Origin: Amylibacter sp. IMCC11727
Lineage (GTDB): Bacteria > Pseudomonadota > Alphaproteobacteria > Rhodobacterales > Rhodobacteraceae
Direction of reading: 5' to 3'
Assembly (NCBI RefSeq): GCF_029854195.1
Contig: NZ_CP122960.1
Span: 874,001-938,000, forward strand
DNA length: 64,000 bases
The position numbers were made by a program, and so were the translations under genes. Under the pieces are notes generated by a model that saw only the letters and a list, made by a program, of their open reading frames with translations, did not search any database and was not told where the DNA came from. Of the stretch, positions 23,835 to 33,109 are shown one piece after another. Within the stretch, counting starts at the first letter, position 1. Each line of letters starts with the position of its first letter.

Positions 23835-25148
23835 TTAGGGGGAGGTGCAGGCCGCGTTCAGGGCGGTTTTGCGCAACGTCATTTTGGTGGCCCAAGGGGC
23901 GTTGGATTGCGCGATGTCCCACGTTTGCCATGCAGATGCTGTACCACCTGGCGGTACGGCGCAGACTGTCATAATGGAGGCCCCATTGGCCGCGCGATCC
24001 AGCACCACAAATGTAGAATTTTGTGCATTGATGGATTCGGTTTCCAAGCCTTTGTTATCCAGTTTGGTTCCGCTGCCACCCACAACCAACTGAATGGCGG
24101 CGCCTGCTTTGGGCTGTTCATATTGAAACAAATGCACGTGCCCGCTGACCACAAAGCTGACGGGATCAGGCAGGCCGCTGCGATAGTTGGGCGTGCCTGA
24201 TGGGGCGGGGGAGAAAGAATTACCATGGAAAGAAGCAAACGGGACGTGGGTGACGATCCATGTTTCATCTGCCAGCGCGGTAAGATTTGAAAAACCGGAC
24301 CAAAGGGGGGCGTCCTCGTTGGCGGTATCAAACGCGTAGAGGTTTAGGGCAGGGGCTGCGCCTGTTTGGGCAGCGGCAGGCAGTTGGATCAGCTCTGGTT
24401 TTTTGATGTCCCGTTTGTTGGCTTTGCAATTTTTGTAAAGACTGGTCACTGGATCGGTTTTGGATGACAGATCGGGGGTCATGGCCAGAAATACGGCCCA
24501 ACCGCGCCAGCCACGATCTGCATTTTCACAATCTTCGTGGTTGCCACGTGTAAACACCCAAGGGGCCAAAGGCAGTAGATCGGCAGCGGGTTTGAAGAAG
24601 TCTTCTTCCCAGTAATACCATTCTTTTAATTGGCCGTTGATGACGTTGCCGTGGGCGTCTTTTTTGGCGCAGCCTTCGGTTCCGTTCCAGCAATTGTAGC
24701 GGTAGACGTAATCGCCCACATGAACCATCAGGTCTGGTTTGGTTTTGGCAATGGCGGCGGCCACGGCGTTAAAGTTCCATTTCGAGGTGTCCGAGCAGTG
24801 TTGATAGTGGTGGTCTTTGCGACAGCCCGTATCACCCAAAATCACCACGCGTTTTGGGGCGGCTTTGGGCAGGGTGATTGTGTGGCCGTCCACTGTGACT
24901 GTGTTCCCCGTAAAGGTGGACAGATCGATTAGGGCTTCGCAGATTGTGTTGCCGTTCATCTGTTCCATTGTGTTTTTAATGCGAGGTTGAAACGTGACTG
25001 ATCCCGTTATGGCAGAACACGATTGGGTGGAGATCACACGCAAGCTAACGAGATTGGTGCCCACGAGTTGCGCCCAGACGTATGATTTGGCGGCAGCGGT
25101 TTGTGTTAGCAAAAGAAGGGTCAGGAGTGCGGAAACGATTTTGAGCAT
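23835..25148 (-). CDS. Secreted calcineurin-like metallophosphoesterase
   Basis: 437 residues. Signal peptide MLKIVSALLTLLLLTQTAAA. Metallophosphoesterase motifs are in order: VVILGDTGCR near residue 108, HVGDYVYR near 150, TRGNHED near 215, WIVTHVPF near 315 and VSGHVHLF near 360. These supply the bimetal site of purple-acid-phosphatase-like enzymes. Eight or more Cys suggest disulfides in the periplasm or outside. ATG at 25148 preceded by AAAGGTG; the frame extends upstream but without a signal sequence. Likely acts on phosphate esters, substrate unknown. Confidence 0.85.
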   Translation of the reverse strand: MLKIVSALLTLLLLTQTAAAKSYVWAQLVGTNLVSLRVISTQSCSAITGSVTFQPRIKNTMEQMNGNTICEALIDLSTFTGNTVTVDGHTITLPKAAPKRVVILGDTGCRKDHHYQHCSDTSKWNFNAVAAAIAKTKPDLMVHVGDYVYRYNCWNGTEGCAKKDAHGNVINGQLKEWYYWEEDFFKPAADLLPLAPWVFTRGNHEDCENADRGWRGWAVFLAMTPDLSSKTDPVTSLYKNCKANKRDIKKPELIQLPAAAQTGAAPALNLYAFDTANEDAPLWSGFSNLTALADETWIVTHVPFASFHGNSFSPAPSGTPNYRSGLPDPVSFVVSGHVHLFQYEQPKAGAAIQLVVGGSGTKLDNKGLETESINAQNSTFVVLDRAANGASIMTVCAVPPGGTASAWQTWDIAQSNAPWATKMTLRKTALNAACTSP

Positions 25149-25289
25149 GGAAACACCTTTAAGTGGAATAGGGTTTGGATAGCATGGGGTGAAGGTGTGA
25201 CCTAGAAAAATTTTGTAAGGGAAATCCTGCGCGGTTGTCTGTTGGTGGATGGCGTTTGGGGTATAGTTGGCCAAACGCAGGAGGCGCGG

Positions 25290-26183
25290 GTGAGATTTTT
25301 GCCGATTATTTTGGTGTGGTGTATGGTGGTGGGCGCGGCCTTTGCTGTGTTTTCCAGCTTTTTGAGCGGGCTTGGCATGTTTTATCACCCAAACTCCGAT
25401 GGCGCACATTTGCAGTCATTTTACGGGATGTTTTGGATGGTGGTTCTGTGCGTGCTGCTGTTTCTGGCGTTTTTGATCATGTCAAAGCGGGACCAATGGA
25501 CGGTTTGGGGGCAAGCTGGTGTATTGGTGGCTTTTGGTGTCGGGGTGTTTGGGATCGAGCGTGGCTATGTTGCGCTGCACCCGCAGCCGTCGCATTTTCT
25601 GATGTTGTTTAACGGCACGTATTATAGTCTGCCGCGAGCGTATTCACCACGTGTGGTGGCCGACAGGGTGGAGGTGGATCAGATCAGCAAAAGTGTTTGC
25701 GTGGCCGACTTATCGCCCAATTCGGGGTCTGCGTGTGAAGCGCGTGGGGACCGACCGCGCACGGCTCTTATTTCGCTGTCACAGACGCCAATTGCCCGTG
25801 ATTATTTGATTGCCAATGTGCTGGACGCCAAAGATGTGCCGTTCAAAAGTGATACCATTGGCCCGTTGCCCGAGGGTGTGGGGAAAATGGTGGATGGGGT
25901 GTTGGTGTTAAAACATGAAGGCGCAGTTTTGATGTTGGAATTGGACCCTGCGCGACAAGTAAAGCGGGCGGTGTGGTGTCGTGATGGCGTTCTGGGGTGC
26001 CATGGGCACAGCAGAACCGCACATGGGCATCTTAGCTTTCCATCCGTGGGGAAGGCCAAGGTTGATAAGGCGCGTTGGGACGCTGAGGAAGCACGGGTGG
26101 ACGCGTTGTTTGCCGCGTGGCGCTGCGAAGAGCGCAGTTGTGCTGGGGTCTATCAGGGTGGTGCGACGGAAGCGTTTGAGTGA
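25290..26183 (+). CDS. Hypothetical membrane protein with large extracytoplasmic or cytosolic tail
   Basis: 297 residues. Three hydrophobic helices lie within the first ~100 residues (LPIILVWCMVVGAAFAVF, FWMVVLCVLLFLAFLIM, WGQAGVLVAFGVGVFGI). A ~195-residue soluble tail follows with Cys pairs (SVCVADLSPNSGSACEA; WCRDGVLGCHG; RCEERSCAG). The Cys pairs suggest the tail is periplasmic with disulfides. GTG at 25290 is chosen because AGGAGG lies 5 nt before it. No family recognised. Confidence 0.65.
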   Translation: MRFLPIILVWCMVVGAAFAVFSSFLSGLGMFYHPNSDGAHLQSFYGMFWMVVLCVLLFLAFLIMSKRDQWTVWGQAGVLVAFGVGVFGIERGYVALHPQPSHFLMLFNGTYYSLPRAYSPRVVADRVEVDQISKSVCVADLSPNSGSACEARGDRPRTALISLSQTPIARDYLIANVLDAKDVPFKSDTIGPLPEGVGKMVDGVLVLKHEGAVLMLELDPARQVKRAVWCRDGVLGCHGHSRTAHGHLSFPSVGKAKVDKARWDAEEARVDALFAAWRCEERSCAGVYQGGATEAFE

Positions 26184-26189
26184 GCGGTG

Positions 26190-26375
26190 TTAGAAGATCG
26201 AGCGGTAGATGGTTTCGCCGTCTTCGATGGTTTTGATGGATACGCCGCCGCCTTTTTCTTCTTCCTCGATGACGAACTCATAGAGTTGGAGGGCGCGGCG
26301 GATGACCTCTGCGTGGGAGGAGGCCTCTATCTTGTCTTTGAGTGCAACCATACGGTCGAAGGATTCCTTCGCCAT
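26190..26375 (-). CDS. Small ribbon-helix-helix-like DNA-binding protein
   Basis: 61 residues. Residues ~1-45 fit a RHH/CopG-type fold (FDRMVALKDKIEASSHAEVI, then RRALQLYEFVIEEEEKG), with an acidic tail. Such proteins are dimeric repressors or antitoxins. It lies 13 bp after an 83-residue membrane protein on the same strand, which invites a toxin-antitoxin reading, but nothing shows toxicity. GAGTAC upstream is a weak ribosome site. Confidence 0.6.
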   Translation of the reverse strand: MAKESFDRMVALKDKIEASSHAEVIRRALQLYEFVIEEEEKGGGVSIKTIEDGETIYRSIF

Positions 26376-26388
26376 TTCGAACTGTACT

Positions 26389-26640
26389 CTAGTCGTCGTT
26401 TTTTGAATAGGTTTTGAAGTAGTAATCGATGACTTTTCTTACGATTGGAGAAACAATTCTCCACACCTGAGACAGGGCGTTTTCGCCTTTTATGACCCAC
26501 GCGATTAAGAGCGCAATCAAAAATGCGATAAAAATGAAACTTGCGAACGCTGCCCTGATAACTTCCACAAAGTTCGACGAAAGCAATTCGAACAAGCCAG
26601 TCTTTGGTACCGCTTGGTTGTATTTGTTTTGTAATGTCAT
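26389..26640 (-). CDS. Small single-span membrane protein
   Basis: 83 residues with one long hydrophobic helix (AAFASFIFIAFLIALLIAWV) near 30-49 and a basic, then acidic tail (DYYFKTYSKNDD). GAGGA 6 nt before the ATG is a good ribosome site. It precedes the RHH-like gene by 13 bp, likely one transcript. No family recognised. Confidence 0.55.
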   Translation of the reverse strand: MTLQNKYNQAVPKTGLFELLSSNFVEVIRAAFASFIFIAFLIALLIAWVIKGENALSQVWRIVSPIVRKVIDYYFKTYSKNDD

Positions 26641-26839
26641 TGATATCCTCGACTTTCATGTCACAGATTCCCATTAGGTTGCGATGCTGTGTAAGTAAGC
26701 CGAAGGTCGTGCCGACGGAGCGCTGTTGCACATTGCCGTGCTTAGCGGTTGGTAATCTAATATACCATAACTTGATCAAAAGTCCAATTTGTTGCCAATA
26801 GTTCTTTAACTGGCCGAATTGTCGTGTCAAACCATCCCC

Positions 26840-27487
26840 ATGACAAAACAACTCGATTACCACACGATCCACGCGATGTTTTCGCGGTTTCGGGACAGTG
26901 AGCCAGAGCCCAAAGGGGAGCTGGATCATGTGAATGCCTATACCCTCGTGGTGGCGGTGGCGTTGTCGGCGCAGGCGACGGATGTGGGGGTGAATAAGGC
27001 GACGAAGGAGCTGTTCAAGATTGCGGATACGCCTGAGAAGATGCTCGCACTTGGCCTTGATGGGGTGACGGAGCATATTAAGACGATTGGGCTTTATCGC
27101 AACAAAGCCAAGAACGTCATGAAGATGTCCCAGATATTGGTGGATGAGTATAACAGCGTTGTGCCGTCCTCGCGCGCGGCGTTGGAGAGCCTGCCAGGGG
27201 TCGGGCGTAAGACGGCGAATGTGGTTTTGAACATGTGGTTCAAGCAGCCAACACAGGCGGTGGACACGCATATTTTTCGGTTTGGGAATAGGACTGGGGT
27301 ATGCCCTGGTAAGGATGTCGTGGTTGTAGAACGGGCGATAGAGGATCATATCCCCGCCGAATTTGCCATGCACGCGCATCATTGGATGATTTTACACGGG
27401 CGTTATGTGTGCAAAGCGCGTAAACCCGTCTGCGGAAACTGTATCGTTGAGGACTTATGTCCGTTTGAGGAGAAGAATTTTGGCTAA
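26840..27487 (+). CDS. nth: Endonuclease III (DNA glycosylase/AP lyase)
   Basis: 215 residues, standard length. It excises oxidised pyrimidines and cleaves the abasic site. The helix-hairpin-helix LPGVGRKTANVV near 112 carries the catalytic Lys, VDTHIFR near 135 carries the catalytic Asp, and the C-terminal 4Fe-4S ligands follow the C-x6-C-x2-C-x5-C pattern (CKARKPVCGNCIVEDLC). ATG at 26840 is the second possible start, and no strong ribosome site is evident. Its end overlaps the PfkB kinase start by 8 bp. Confidence 0.95.
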   Translation: MTKQLDYHTIHAMFSRFRDSEPEPKGELDHVNAYTLVVAVALSAQATDVGVNKATKELFKIADTPEKMLALGLDGVTEHIKTIGLYRNKAKNVMKMSQILVDEYNSVVPSSRAALESLPGVGRKTANVVLNMWFKQPTQAVDTHIFRFGNRTGVCPGKDVVVVERAIEDHIPAEFAMHAHHWMILHGRYVCKARKPVCGNCIVEDLCPFEEKNFG

Positions 27488-28475
27488 GAAGTATCAGGTT
27501 GTCGGGATTGGCAACGCACTCGTAGATGTGTTGGCTCCGTGTGAGGATGCGTTCCTGACAGACAATGGCGTCGAGAAGGGCATCATGCAGTTGATCGACA
27601 CGGAGCGTGCGGCGGAGCTGTATGGTGTCATGGGGCCAGCGAAAGAGGTTTCTGGCGGGTCTGCGGCGAATACGATTGCGGGGATGGCCGCGCTGGGCGA
27701 TCGGACGGCCTATGTCGGCAAGGTAAAGGCCGATCAGCTCGGTGATATTTTTGAGCATGACATGCGTGCGCAGGGGGCCGATTTTGAGGTGCCGCGCTCA
27801 CCTGCAGATGCGGTGGATGAAACAGGGCGGTGCATGGTTTTGGTGACGCCTGACAGTGAGCGGTCGCTCAACACCTATTTGGGTGTGTCCGAGCATTTGG
27901 GCCCAGATGACATTGATCCTGCCATGATGGCGGATGCTGAGTGGCTGTATCTGGAAGGCTATCGCTTTGACGGCGAGTTGTCCCATGCGGCGTTTGCCAA
28001 GGCGATTGAGGCCTGCAAGGGTGCGGGCGGTAAGGTTTCTGTGACGCTGTCTGATCCGTTCTGTGTGGATCGGCATCACCAAGCATTTCGCGACATGATC
28101 CGTGACCATATTGATCTGTTGTTCTGTAATGAACATGAGATGGCGGCGATGTATCCTGCGGACACGTTAGAAGAGAGCATTGCCGAAGCCGCCCGTCGGG
28201 TGGAGATCGTGGCCTGTACCGTTGGGGAAAAAGGTGCCTATGTTGTGAAAGACGGCGAAACCGTTCTGGCCCCTGCTGAAGCGTCCGAAGTTGTGGATGT
28301 GACGGGTGCGGGTGATTTGTTCGCCGCTGGGTTCCTGCATGGTTTGGTGAATGGACACGACATGATGACCTGCGGGCGCATGGGTTGTGTTGCCGCGGGC
28401 GAGATCATCAGCCACATCGGCGCACGCCCCGAAGCGGATTTGGGGGCTCTTTTCGCAGAAAAGGGCCTGCAATAA
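27480..28475 (+). CDS. PfkB-family sugar/nucleoside kinase (adenosine kinase-like)
   Basis: 331 residues. Family motifs: VGIGNALVDVLAP near 8, VSGGSAANTIAGMAALG near 55 (substrate loop) and VVDVTGAGDLFAAGFLHG near 275 (ATP/catalytic Asp). Closest in feel to adenosine kinase or ribokinase-type proteins of Rhodobacterales; substrate not proven. TTG at 27480 is chosen since GAGGAG lies ~8 nt upstream within the nth end; upstream ATGs lie in nth coding sequence and add a non-conserved basic leader. Confidence 0.88.
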   Translation: MAKKYQVVGIGNALVDVLAPCEDAFLTDNGVEKGIMQLIDTERAAELYGVMGPAKEVSGGSAANTIAGMAALGDRTAYVGKVKADQLGDIFEHDMRAQGADFEVPRSPADAVDETGRCMVLVTPDSERSLNTYLGVSEHLGPDDIDPAMMADAEWLYLEGYRFDGELSHAAFAKAIEACKGAGGKVSVTLSDPFCVDRHHQAFRDMIRDHIDLLFCNEHEMAAMYPADTLEESIAEAARRVEIVACTVGEKGAYVVKDGETVLAPAEASEVVDVTGAGDLFAAGFLHGLVNGHDMMTCGRMGCVAAGEIISHIGARPEADLGALFAEKGLQ

Positions 28476-28481
28476 TCCAAC

Positions 28482-29378
28482 TTGGCGGGATTGCTGAAAT
28501 CTAACTTGCTGCGCGCCGTTGGCGTGCTGCTGCTGGGCATTTTGTTCCTTGATATGATGTCTGTCATTATCAAAACGCTGCTGGAACGGTATGCGGTGCT
28601 GGAGCTGTCTGCCTATCGCAATGTGATCGGGGTGATCCCAGCGTTTGTGATGATGTGGTGGACGGGGGAATTTAAGCTGGATCCCAAACACCTGTGGCTG
28701 CGCCAGTGGAAGCTGGCGTTTGGGCGTGGTCTGATGGTGACCGTGGCGCAGGTGTGTTGGTATGCGGCGCTAAGTTCGTCTGCCTTCGCGCTGGTGGCGG
28801 CGCTGGGTTATACCATGTCGTTGTTTGTGGTGATCCTGTCCATTCCGATCCTTGGGGAAAAGGTGGGGATTTGGCGATCCGTTGCGGTGCTGCTGGGCTT
28901 TGCGGGGGCGCTGTTGATTGTGCAACCCACCGCCGAGGGGTTTAGTCTGTGGTCTTTGCTGCCGTTGGTGGCCGCGGCGTTTTACGCGCTGTCGATTGTG
29001 TCCGTGCGTTTGTTTGATCGCGAAGTGTCATCATCGCTGATGTATTTGTACTCTGGTGTGGCCGCGGCGGTTGCAAATTTTGTGATCGTTTTGGCGACCA
29101 CAGGGTTTGCCCCAATCCAAAGCACCCATGATTTGATGTTGATTGTGGCCATGGGATTGATCGGCGGGTGCGGGGTGATTTGTTTGCTGGTGTCCGCGCG
29201 TATGGCGGAACCAAGCCTGCTTGCGCCCTTCAACTATTTCGGGTTGTTGAGCGCGTTTGCCATGGGGTGGATCGTTTTTGGGGAGAACCCAGCGGATCGT
29301 TTGTTCCCTGGTGTTTTGTTTATCGTTGCAGGTGGTGCGTTGATTTTGTGGCGGGAAAGTCAGCGTAAATCGGACTGA
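28482..29378 (+). CDS. DMT-superfamily (EamA) transporter
   Basis: 298 residues with about ten hydrophobic helices in two EamA repeats (first ending ...GFAGALLIVQP near 145, second ...FIVAGGALILWRES at the end). Such proteins export amino acids, nucleosides or other metabolites; substrate unknown. It starts 6 bp after the PfkB gene with a TTG (a second TTG is 3 codons downstream) and no strong ribosome site, so exact start is uncertain. Confidence 0.85.
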   Translation: MAGLLKSNLLRAVGVLLLGILFLDMMSVIIKTLLERYAVLELSAYRNVIGVIPAFVMMWWTGEFKLDPKHLWLRQWKLAFGRGLMVTVAQVCWYAALSSSAFALVAALGYTMSLFVVILSIPILGEKVGIWRSVAVLLGFAGALLIVQPTAEGFSLWSLLPLVAAAFYALSIVSVRLFDREVSSSLMYLYSGVAAAVANFVIVLATTGFAPIQSTHDLMLIVAMGLIGGCGVICLLVSARMAEPSLLAPFNYFGLLSAFAMGWIVFGENPADRLFPGVLFIVAGGALILWRESQRKSD

Positions 29379-29589
29379 TGTGCAGCGTGATCTTCACCAA
29401 AAAGTCCCAGATTGAACACTAATCATACCTAATCTTGCCGTATTTGGCGTTCTAAGTCTTTTGAAGTTCTTAGCGAGTAACGCTTCGCAATACTGATCTA
29501 TCCGATTGTGCGTCTTTGGGCGTGGTGATCTGTGTTTTGCAAAACGTGTGTGTGTTTCCATTCTGTCGAAAACGCCCGAGGAGGTTACT

Positions 29590-30753
29590 ATGAACGCAAG
29601 ACCCCTGAATAGACCATTCGTTTCTTATGTGCTGACACAATCCATGCTGGTGTTGATTGTGATGGCTGCATCGTTTCTGATTGTTGGACTGCTGCGCGAT
29701 AGCGCAGGCATCACATTGGATCGGTTCTGGATTTCCGCCATTTTGGTGTTGTTTGCGCAACTGCCTGTGGCGATCATGTATGCGCGCACTGAAACGCGCA
29801 ATCTGACCCCTGTCGAAGGCTGGGGGCTGTCGATTGTTTTTGTTGGCGTGACGCTGGCGTTTGAAATCGTTTTGCAAAGCATTGCAGGGCAGAAGATTGC
29901 GAAGGTGGTTGGGCATACGCTCGGTGTGCCTGATGGTGCGAGCAATCATCAGACCATTTGGGTGATTGGGTTCATCGTTGGTTTGTTGTTGGCCTCTTTC
30001 ATGGTGAAAATGCTGTTTCAATATGCCGTGCGCAATAACTTGTCTACCAAGGCCGAAGAGGGCGGGCTTTTGACTATGGTGCCTGGTCTGAATGCGGCGC
30101 GGTTTAAGTTACATCGTCCAAGCGCGACGCGGGATTATTCAGAGCTGTATCGTCGTGAATTGATCGGCATGAATATTGGGATTTTCGGCCTGTCGCTGAT
30201 GGTATTCGGGCCGCAGTTCATGCACGTTTTAAAGCTGAGCATTCCGCTGTCGTTTGTGTTCGCCGTGGTGTGTGTGGCCAATCGCATGGCCCGTGTCGAG
30301 CGCACAACAGCCTTGTCAGAGCGGTGTTTGACCGTGGCGATCCAGATGTTGCCGTTGACGGTTGTGTCGATGGTTCTGCTGGGGCTGAGCACGCTTTATG
30401 CGAACTATGTGTCCCTTTATGGCAGCGAACGTGATGTGGTCGGTTATGCGGCTTGGTTGGTGGCTGGACTGGGATTGCAACTGTCAGATATTGGGCAAAT
30501 TGCAACGTATCTGGGTGTTTTGTTTGCGATCTGTCTGGCCGCGAATACATTGATGCTGGTGCTGTTTGCGCGGTTGATCCGCCCATTGGTGTGCAAGACA
30601 GCCCGCGTGGCACAGGCCAAATCTAAGGATGTGACCGAACGGTTGCAGGCGAAAGTGCCCGCAGTTGAACCGTATAAAGTGATGTTGGCCAATGAATTGC
30701 GAGCCCGTTCGCGGGGTAAGGCAGCCCGCACACAACGCCCGATCATCGCTTAA
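29590..30753 (+). CDS. Polytopic membrane protein of unknown function
   Basis: 387 residues with about eight to ten hydrophobic helices and a basic C-terminal tail (RSRGKAARTQRPII). A soluble stretch near residues 155-205 (RPSATRDYSELYRRELIG) separates two membrane halves. GAGGAGG 5 nt before the ATG is a near-perfect ribosome site. It stands alone with 211 bp upstream and a strong terminator after it. No family or transport motif recognised. Confidence 0.7.
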   Translation: MNARPLNRPFVSYVLTQSMLVLIVMAASFLIVGLLRDSAGITLDRFWISAILVLFAQLPVAIMYARTETRNLTPVEGWGLSIVFVGVTLAFEIVLQSIAGQKIAKVVGHTLGVPDGASNHQTIWVIGFIVGLLLASFMVKMLFQYAVRNNLSTKAEEGGLLTMVPGLNAARFKLHRPSATRDYSELYRRELIGMNIGIFGLSLMVFGPQFMHVLKLSIPLSFVFAVVCVANRMARVERTTALSERCLTVAIQMLPLTVVSMVLLGLSTLYANYVSLYGSERDVVGYAAWLVAGLGLQLSDIGQIATYLGVLFAICLAANTLMLVLFARLIRPLVCKTARVAQAKSKDVTERLQAKVPAVEPYKVMLANELRARSRGKAARTQRPIIA

Positions 30754-30766
30754 GTTACTCGGAATT

Positions 30767-30806
30767 AAAAAAAAAGGGCCTGAAGTTTGACTTCGGGCCC
30801 TTTTTT
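30767..30806. terminator. Bidirectional intrinsic terminator
   Basis: An A-run then GGGCC-T-GAAG, loop TTTGA, CTTC-G-GGCCC and a T-run: a stem with one mismatch flanked by A and T tracts, so it works in both directions. It separates the polytopic membrane gene from the convergent fadJ operon. Confidence 0.85.
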
Positions 30807-30825
30807 GTTTGTTTGGCTGTTTGGT

Positions 30826-33027
30826 TTAGGCGGCTTTTGCTTCGGCCCCGAAGCGGCCGTAGAAGCTTTCGCCTTTTTCGCCCATTTCGCGCAGCAGTGC
30901 GGGGGCGGCGAAACGATCACCGTGTTTGGCAGCCAGTGCGTCGCAGATTTCGACCGCTTTAGCGGAGCCAATGATGTCGAGCCATGCAAACGGGCCACCT
31001 GACCATGGCATGAAGCCCCAGCCGAGGATCGCGCCCACGTCGCCTTCGCGGATGTCTTCGAGAACGCCTTCCTCTAAGGAGCGAACCGCTTCCAAAACTT
31101 GGGCGAGGATCAGGCGGTGTTGCACCTCTTCCAGATCAGGCTGGTCTTCCATCACTTCGAAGTGGTCGCCGAGACCTTTCCACAGGCCTGTGCGTTTGCC
31201 TTTTTCGTCGTAGTCGTAAAAGCCCGCTTTGGTTTTGCGGCCCAGACGTTTCAGATCGAACAGCGTTTGCACCACATCGTCGCCGTTGGAGGCAGGGTAT
31301 GCGTTGCCCATGGCGGCCTTGGTGGCGGTCATGATTTTTTCGGCCAAGTCGATGGATGTTTCATCGCCCAGCTGTAGTGGGCCGAGCGGGAAGCCGAGCT
31401 GTTTCGCGGCGTTTTCGATCAATGCTGGTTCGATACCTTCGGCCACCATGCGGTTGGCTTCGCCGCCGTATGGGATGATGCAGCGGTTGGCATAGAAGAA
31501 GCGCGCATCGTTGACCACGATTGGCGTTTTGCGAATTTGACGTACGAAATCGAGGGATTTTGCAACCGCGCGGTCGCCCGTTTCGGCCCCTTTGATGATT
31601 TCCACCAGCAGCATTTTGTCCACGGGAGAGAAGAAGTGGATACCGATGAACTGATCAGGACGCACGGAGGCTTTGGCCAATTCGCCAATTGGAAGCGTGG
31701 ATGTGTTGGTGGCAAAAATGCAGTCTTCGCCAACGATGGCCTCAACTTTTTTGGTCATTTCGGCCTTCACGCCCACGTCTTCGAACACGGCTTCAACGAT
31801 CAGGTCGCAGCCTTTGAGGGCGTTGAGGTCTGTTGTGGCGTTGATGAGGGAAAGAAGTTTCTCTTTCTTCTCGGGTGTGGATTTTTTGCGTGCGATGCCT
31901 TTGTCGGCGTGGGCTTCGGAATAGGCTTTGCCTTTGTCCGCAGCTTCTTGGTCGCGGTCGATCAGCACCACTTCGATGCCTGCCATGGCAGAGACAAGCG
32001 CGATGCCAGCGCCCATCATGCCTGCGCCAAGGACGCCGACTTTTTTGACGGATTGATCGTCGATGCCTTTTGGACGCACCGCGCCTTTTTCAAGGGCCCC
32101 TTTGTTGATGAACAAAGAGTTGATCATGGCAGAGGACGATGGGTTCATCAGGATGTTGGTGAACCAGCGGGCCTCGATCCGGATGGCGTCGTCGAAGGGC
32201 ACGAGTGCGCCTTCGTAGACGGCTGCGAGCATGGCTTTGGCGGCAGGGAACGCGCCCTGTGTTTTGCCGTGCACCATCGCGGTTGCACCAACGTAGGTCA
32301 TGAAGCCAGCAGGGTGGTACGGTGCGCCACCCGGCATTTTGTAGCCCTTGGCGTCCCATGGTTTCACGAGGTCCGCGTCCGTGGCGGATTCGATCCATGC
32401 TTTTGCAGAGGAGATCAGTTCATCGGCAGGGACCACTTCGTCGATCAGGCCAGCGGCTTTGGCTTTGGCTGGGGCCACTGTCTTGCCTTCCAAAAGGAAA
32501 GAAGAGGCGTTCATCACGCCGAGTTTGCGCACGAGGCGGGTTGTGCCGCCGCCCCCTGGGAAGATGCCAACCATGATTTCGGGCAAGCCGATTTTGGCCT
32601 TTGGGTTGTCGGCCACAAAAATGCGGTGACAGGCGAGCGGGATTTCCAGGCCGATGCCCAGACCCGTGCCTGTCATGGCGGCCACGATGGGTTTGCCGCC
32701 TTTGTTGGTTTTCGCATCCATGCCCGCGCGTTCGATTTTGCGCATGACCGTGTGGCCCTGCATGATGCCCGCCATCAGTTCGGGGGCTGGATTGTCGCCG
32801 CCTTTGGCTTTCCATTCGGCGAGGACTGTGAGGTCCATGCCAGCGGCAAAGCTGTCTTTGCCAGAAGTGATGATCGCGCCTTTGATAGCATCGTCACTGA
32901 GCACCGTATCAATGTGGGCGTCCAGTTCGGCAAAGCCTGTTTCGGACATCACGTTCATAGATTTATCAGGGCAATCCCATGTGATGATGGCGATGTCGCC
33001 GTCGAGTTTATAGTGAAAATCAGTCAT
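30826..33027 (-). CDS. fadJ: Multifunctional enoyl-CoA hydratase / 3-hydroxyacyl-CoA dehydrogenase (FadJ/FadB type)
   Basis: 733 residues. N-terminal crotonase domain (1-~190) with both catalytic Glu in GIGLEIPLACH and IGLPEIMVGIFPGGGG. The NAD-binding dehydrogenase domain starts near 320 with KKVGVLGAGMMGAGIAL, followed by FSPVDKM and GLDG-type C-terminal HAD domains. It catalyses hydration and oxidation of enoyl-CoA in beta-oxidation. The start at 33027 follows AGAGGAACGG. Last gene of a minus-strand fatty-acid oxidation operon, ended by a terminator. Confidence 0.93.
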   Translation of the reverse strand: MTDFHYKLDGDIAIITWDCPDKSMNVMSETGFAELDAHIDTVLSDDAIKGAIITSGKDSFAAGMDLTVLAEWKAKGGDNPAPELMAGIMQGHTVMRKIERAGMDAKTNKGGKPIVAAMTGTGLGIGLEIPLACHRIFVADNPKAKIGLPEIMVGIFPGGGGTTRLVRKLGVMNASSFLLEGKTVAPAKAKAAGLIDEVVPADELISSAKAWIESATDADLVKPWDAKGYKMPGGAPYHPAGFMTYVGATAMVHGKTQGAFPAAKAMLAAVYEGALVPFDDAIRIEARWFTNILMNPSSSAMINSLFINKGALEKGAVRPKGIDDQSVKKVGVLGAGMMGAGIALVSAMAGIEVVLIDRDQEAADKGKAYSEAHADKGIARKKSTPEKKEKLLSLINATTDLNALKGCDLIVEAVFEDVGVKAEMTKKVEAIVGEDCIFATNTSTLPIGELAKASVRPDQFIGIHFFSPVDKMLLVEIIKGAETGDRAVAKSLDFVRQIRKTPIVVNDARFFYANRCIIPYGGEANRMVAEGIEPALIENAAKQLGFPLGPLQLGDETSIDLAEKIMTATKAAMGNAYPASNGDDVVQTLFDLKRLGRKTKAGFYDYDEKGKRTGLWKGLGDHFEVMEDQPDLEEVQHRLILAQVLEAVRSLEEGVLEDIREGDVGAILGWGFMPWSGGPFAWLDIIGSAKAVEICDALAAKHGDRFAAPALLREMGEKGESFYGRFGAEAKAA

Positions 33028-33109
33028 TTTCCGTTCCTCTTGTGTCAGACGTTTGCACGCCGTGTTCATGTAAAGTCGCATCAGCGTGGCGCTGGTGCGT
33101 ATGTTTGTG

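Noticed and set aside
26327..27382. 351-codon minus-strand frame across nth and the small membrane gene
   Set aside because: Overlaps nth antisense; the composition is a shadow, and the two short frames with ribosome sites explain the 3' part better.
29509..29576. GGGCGT...ACGCCC inverted repeat upstream of the polytopic membrane gene
   Set aside because: Six-base arms separated by more than 50 nt are too weak to call a structure or operator.
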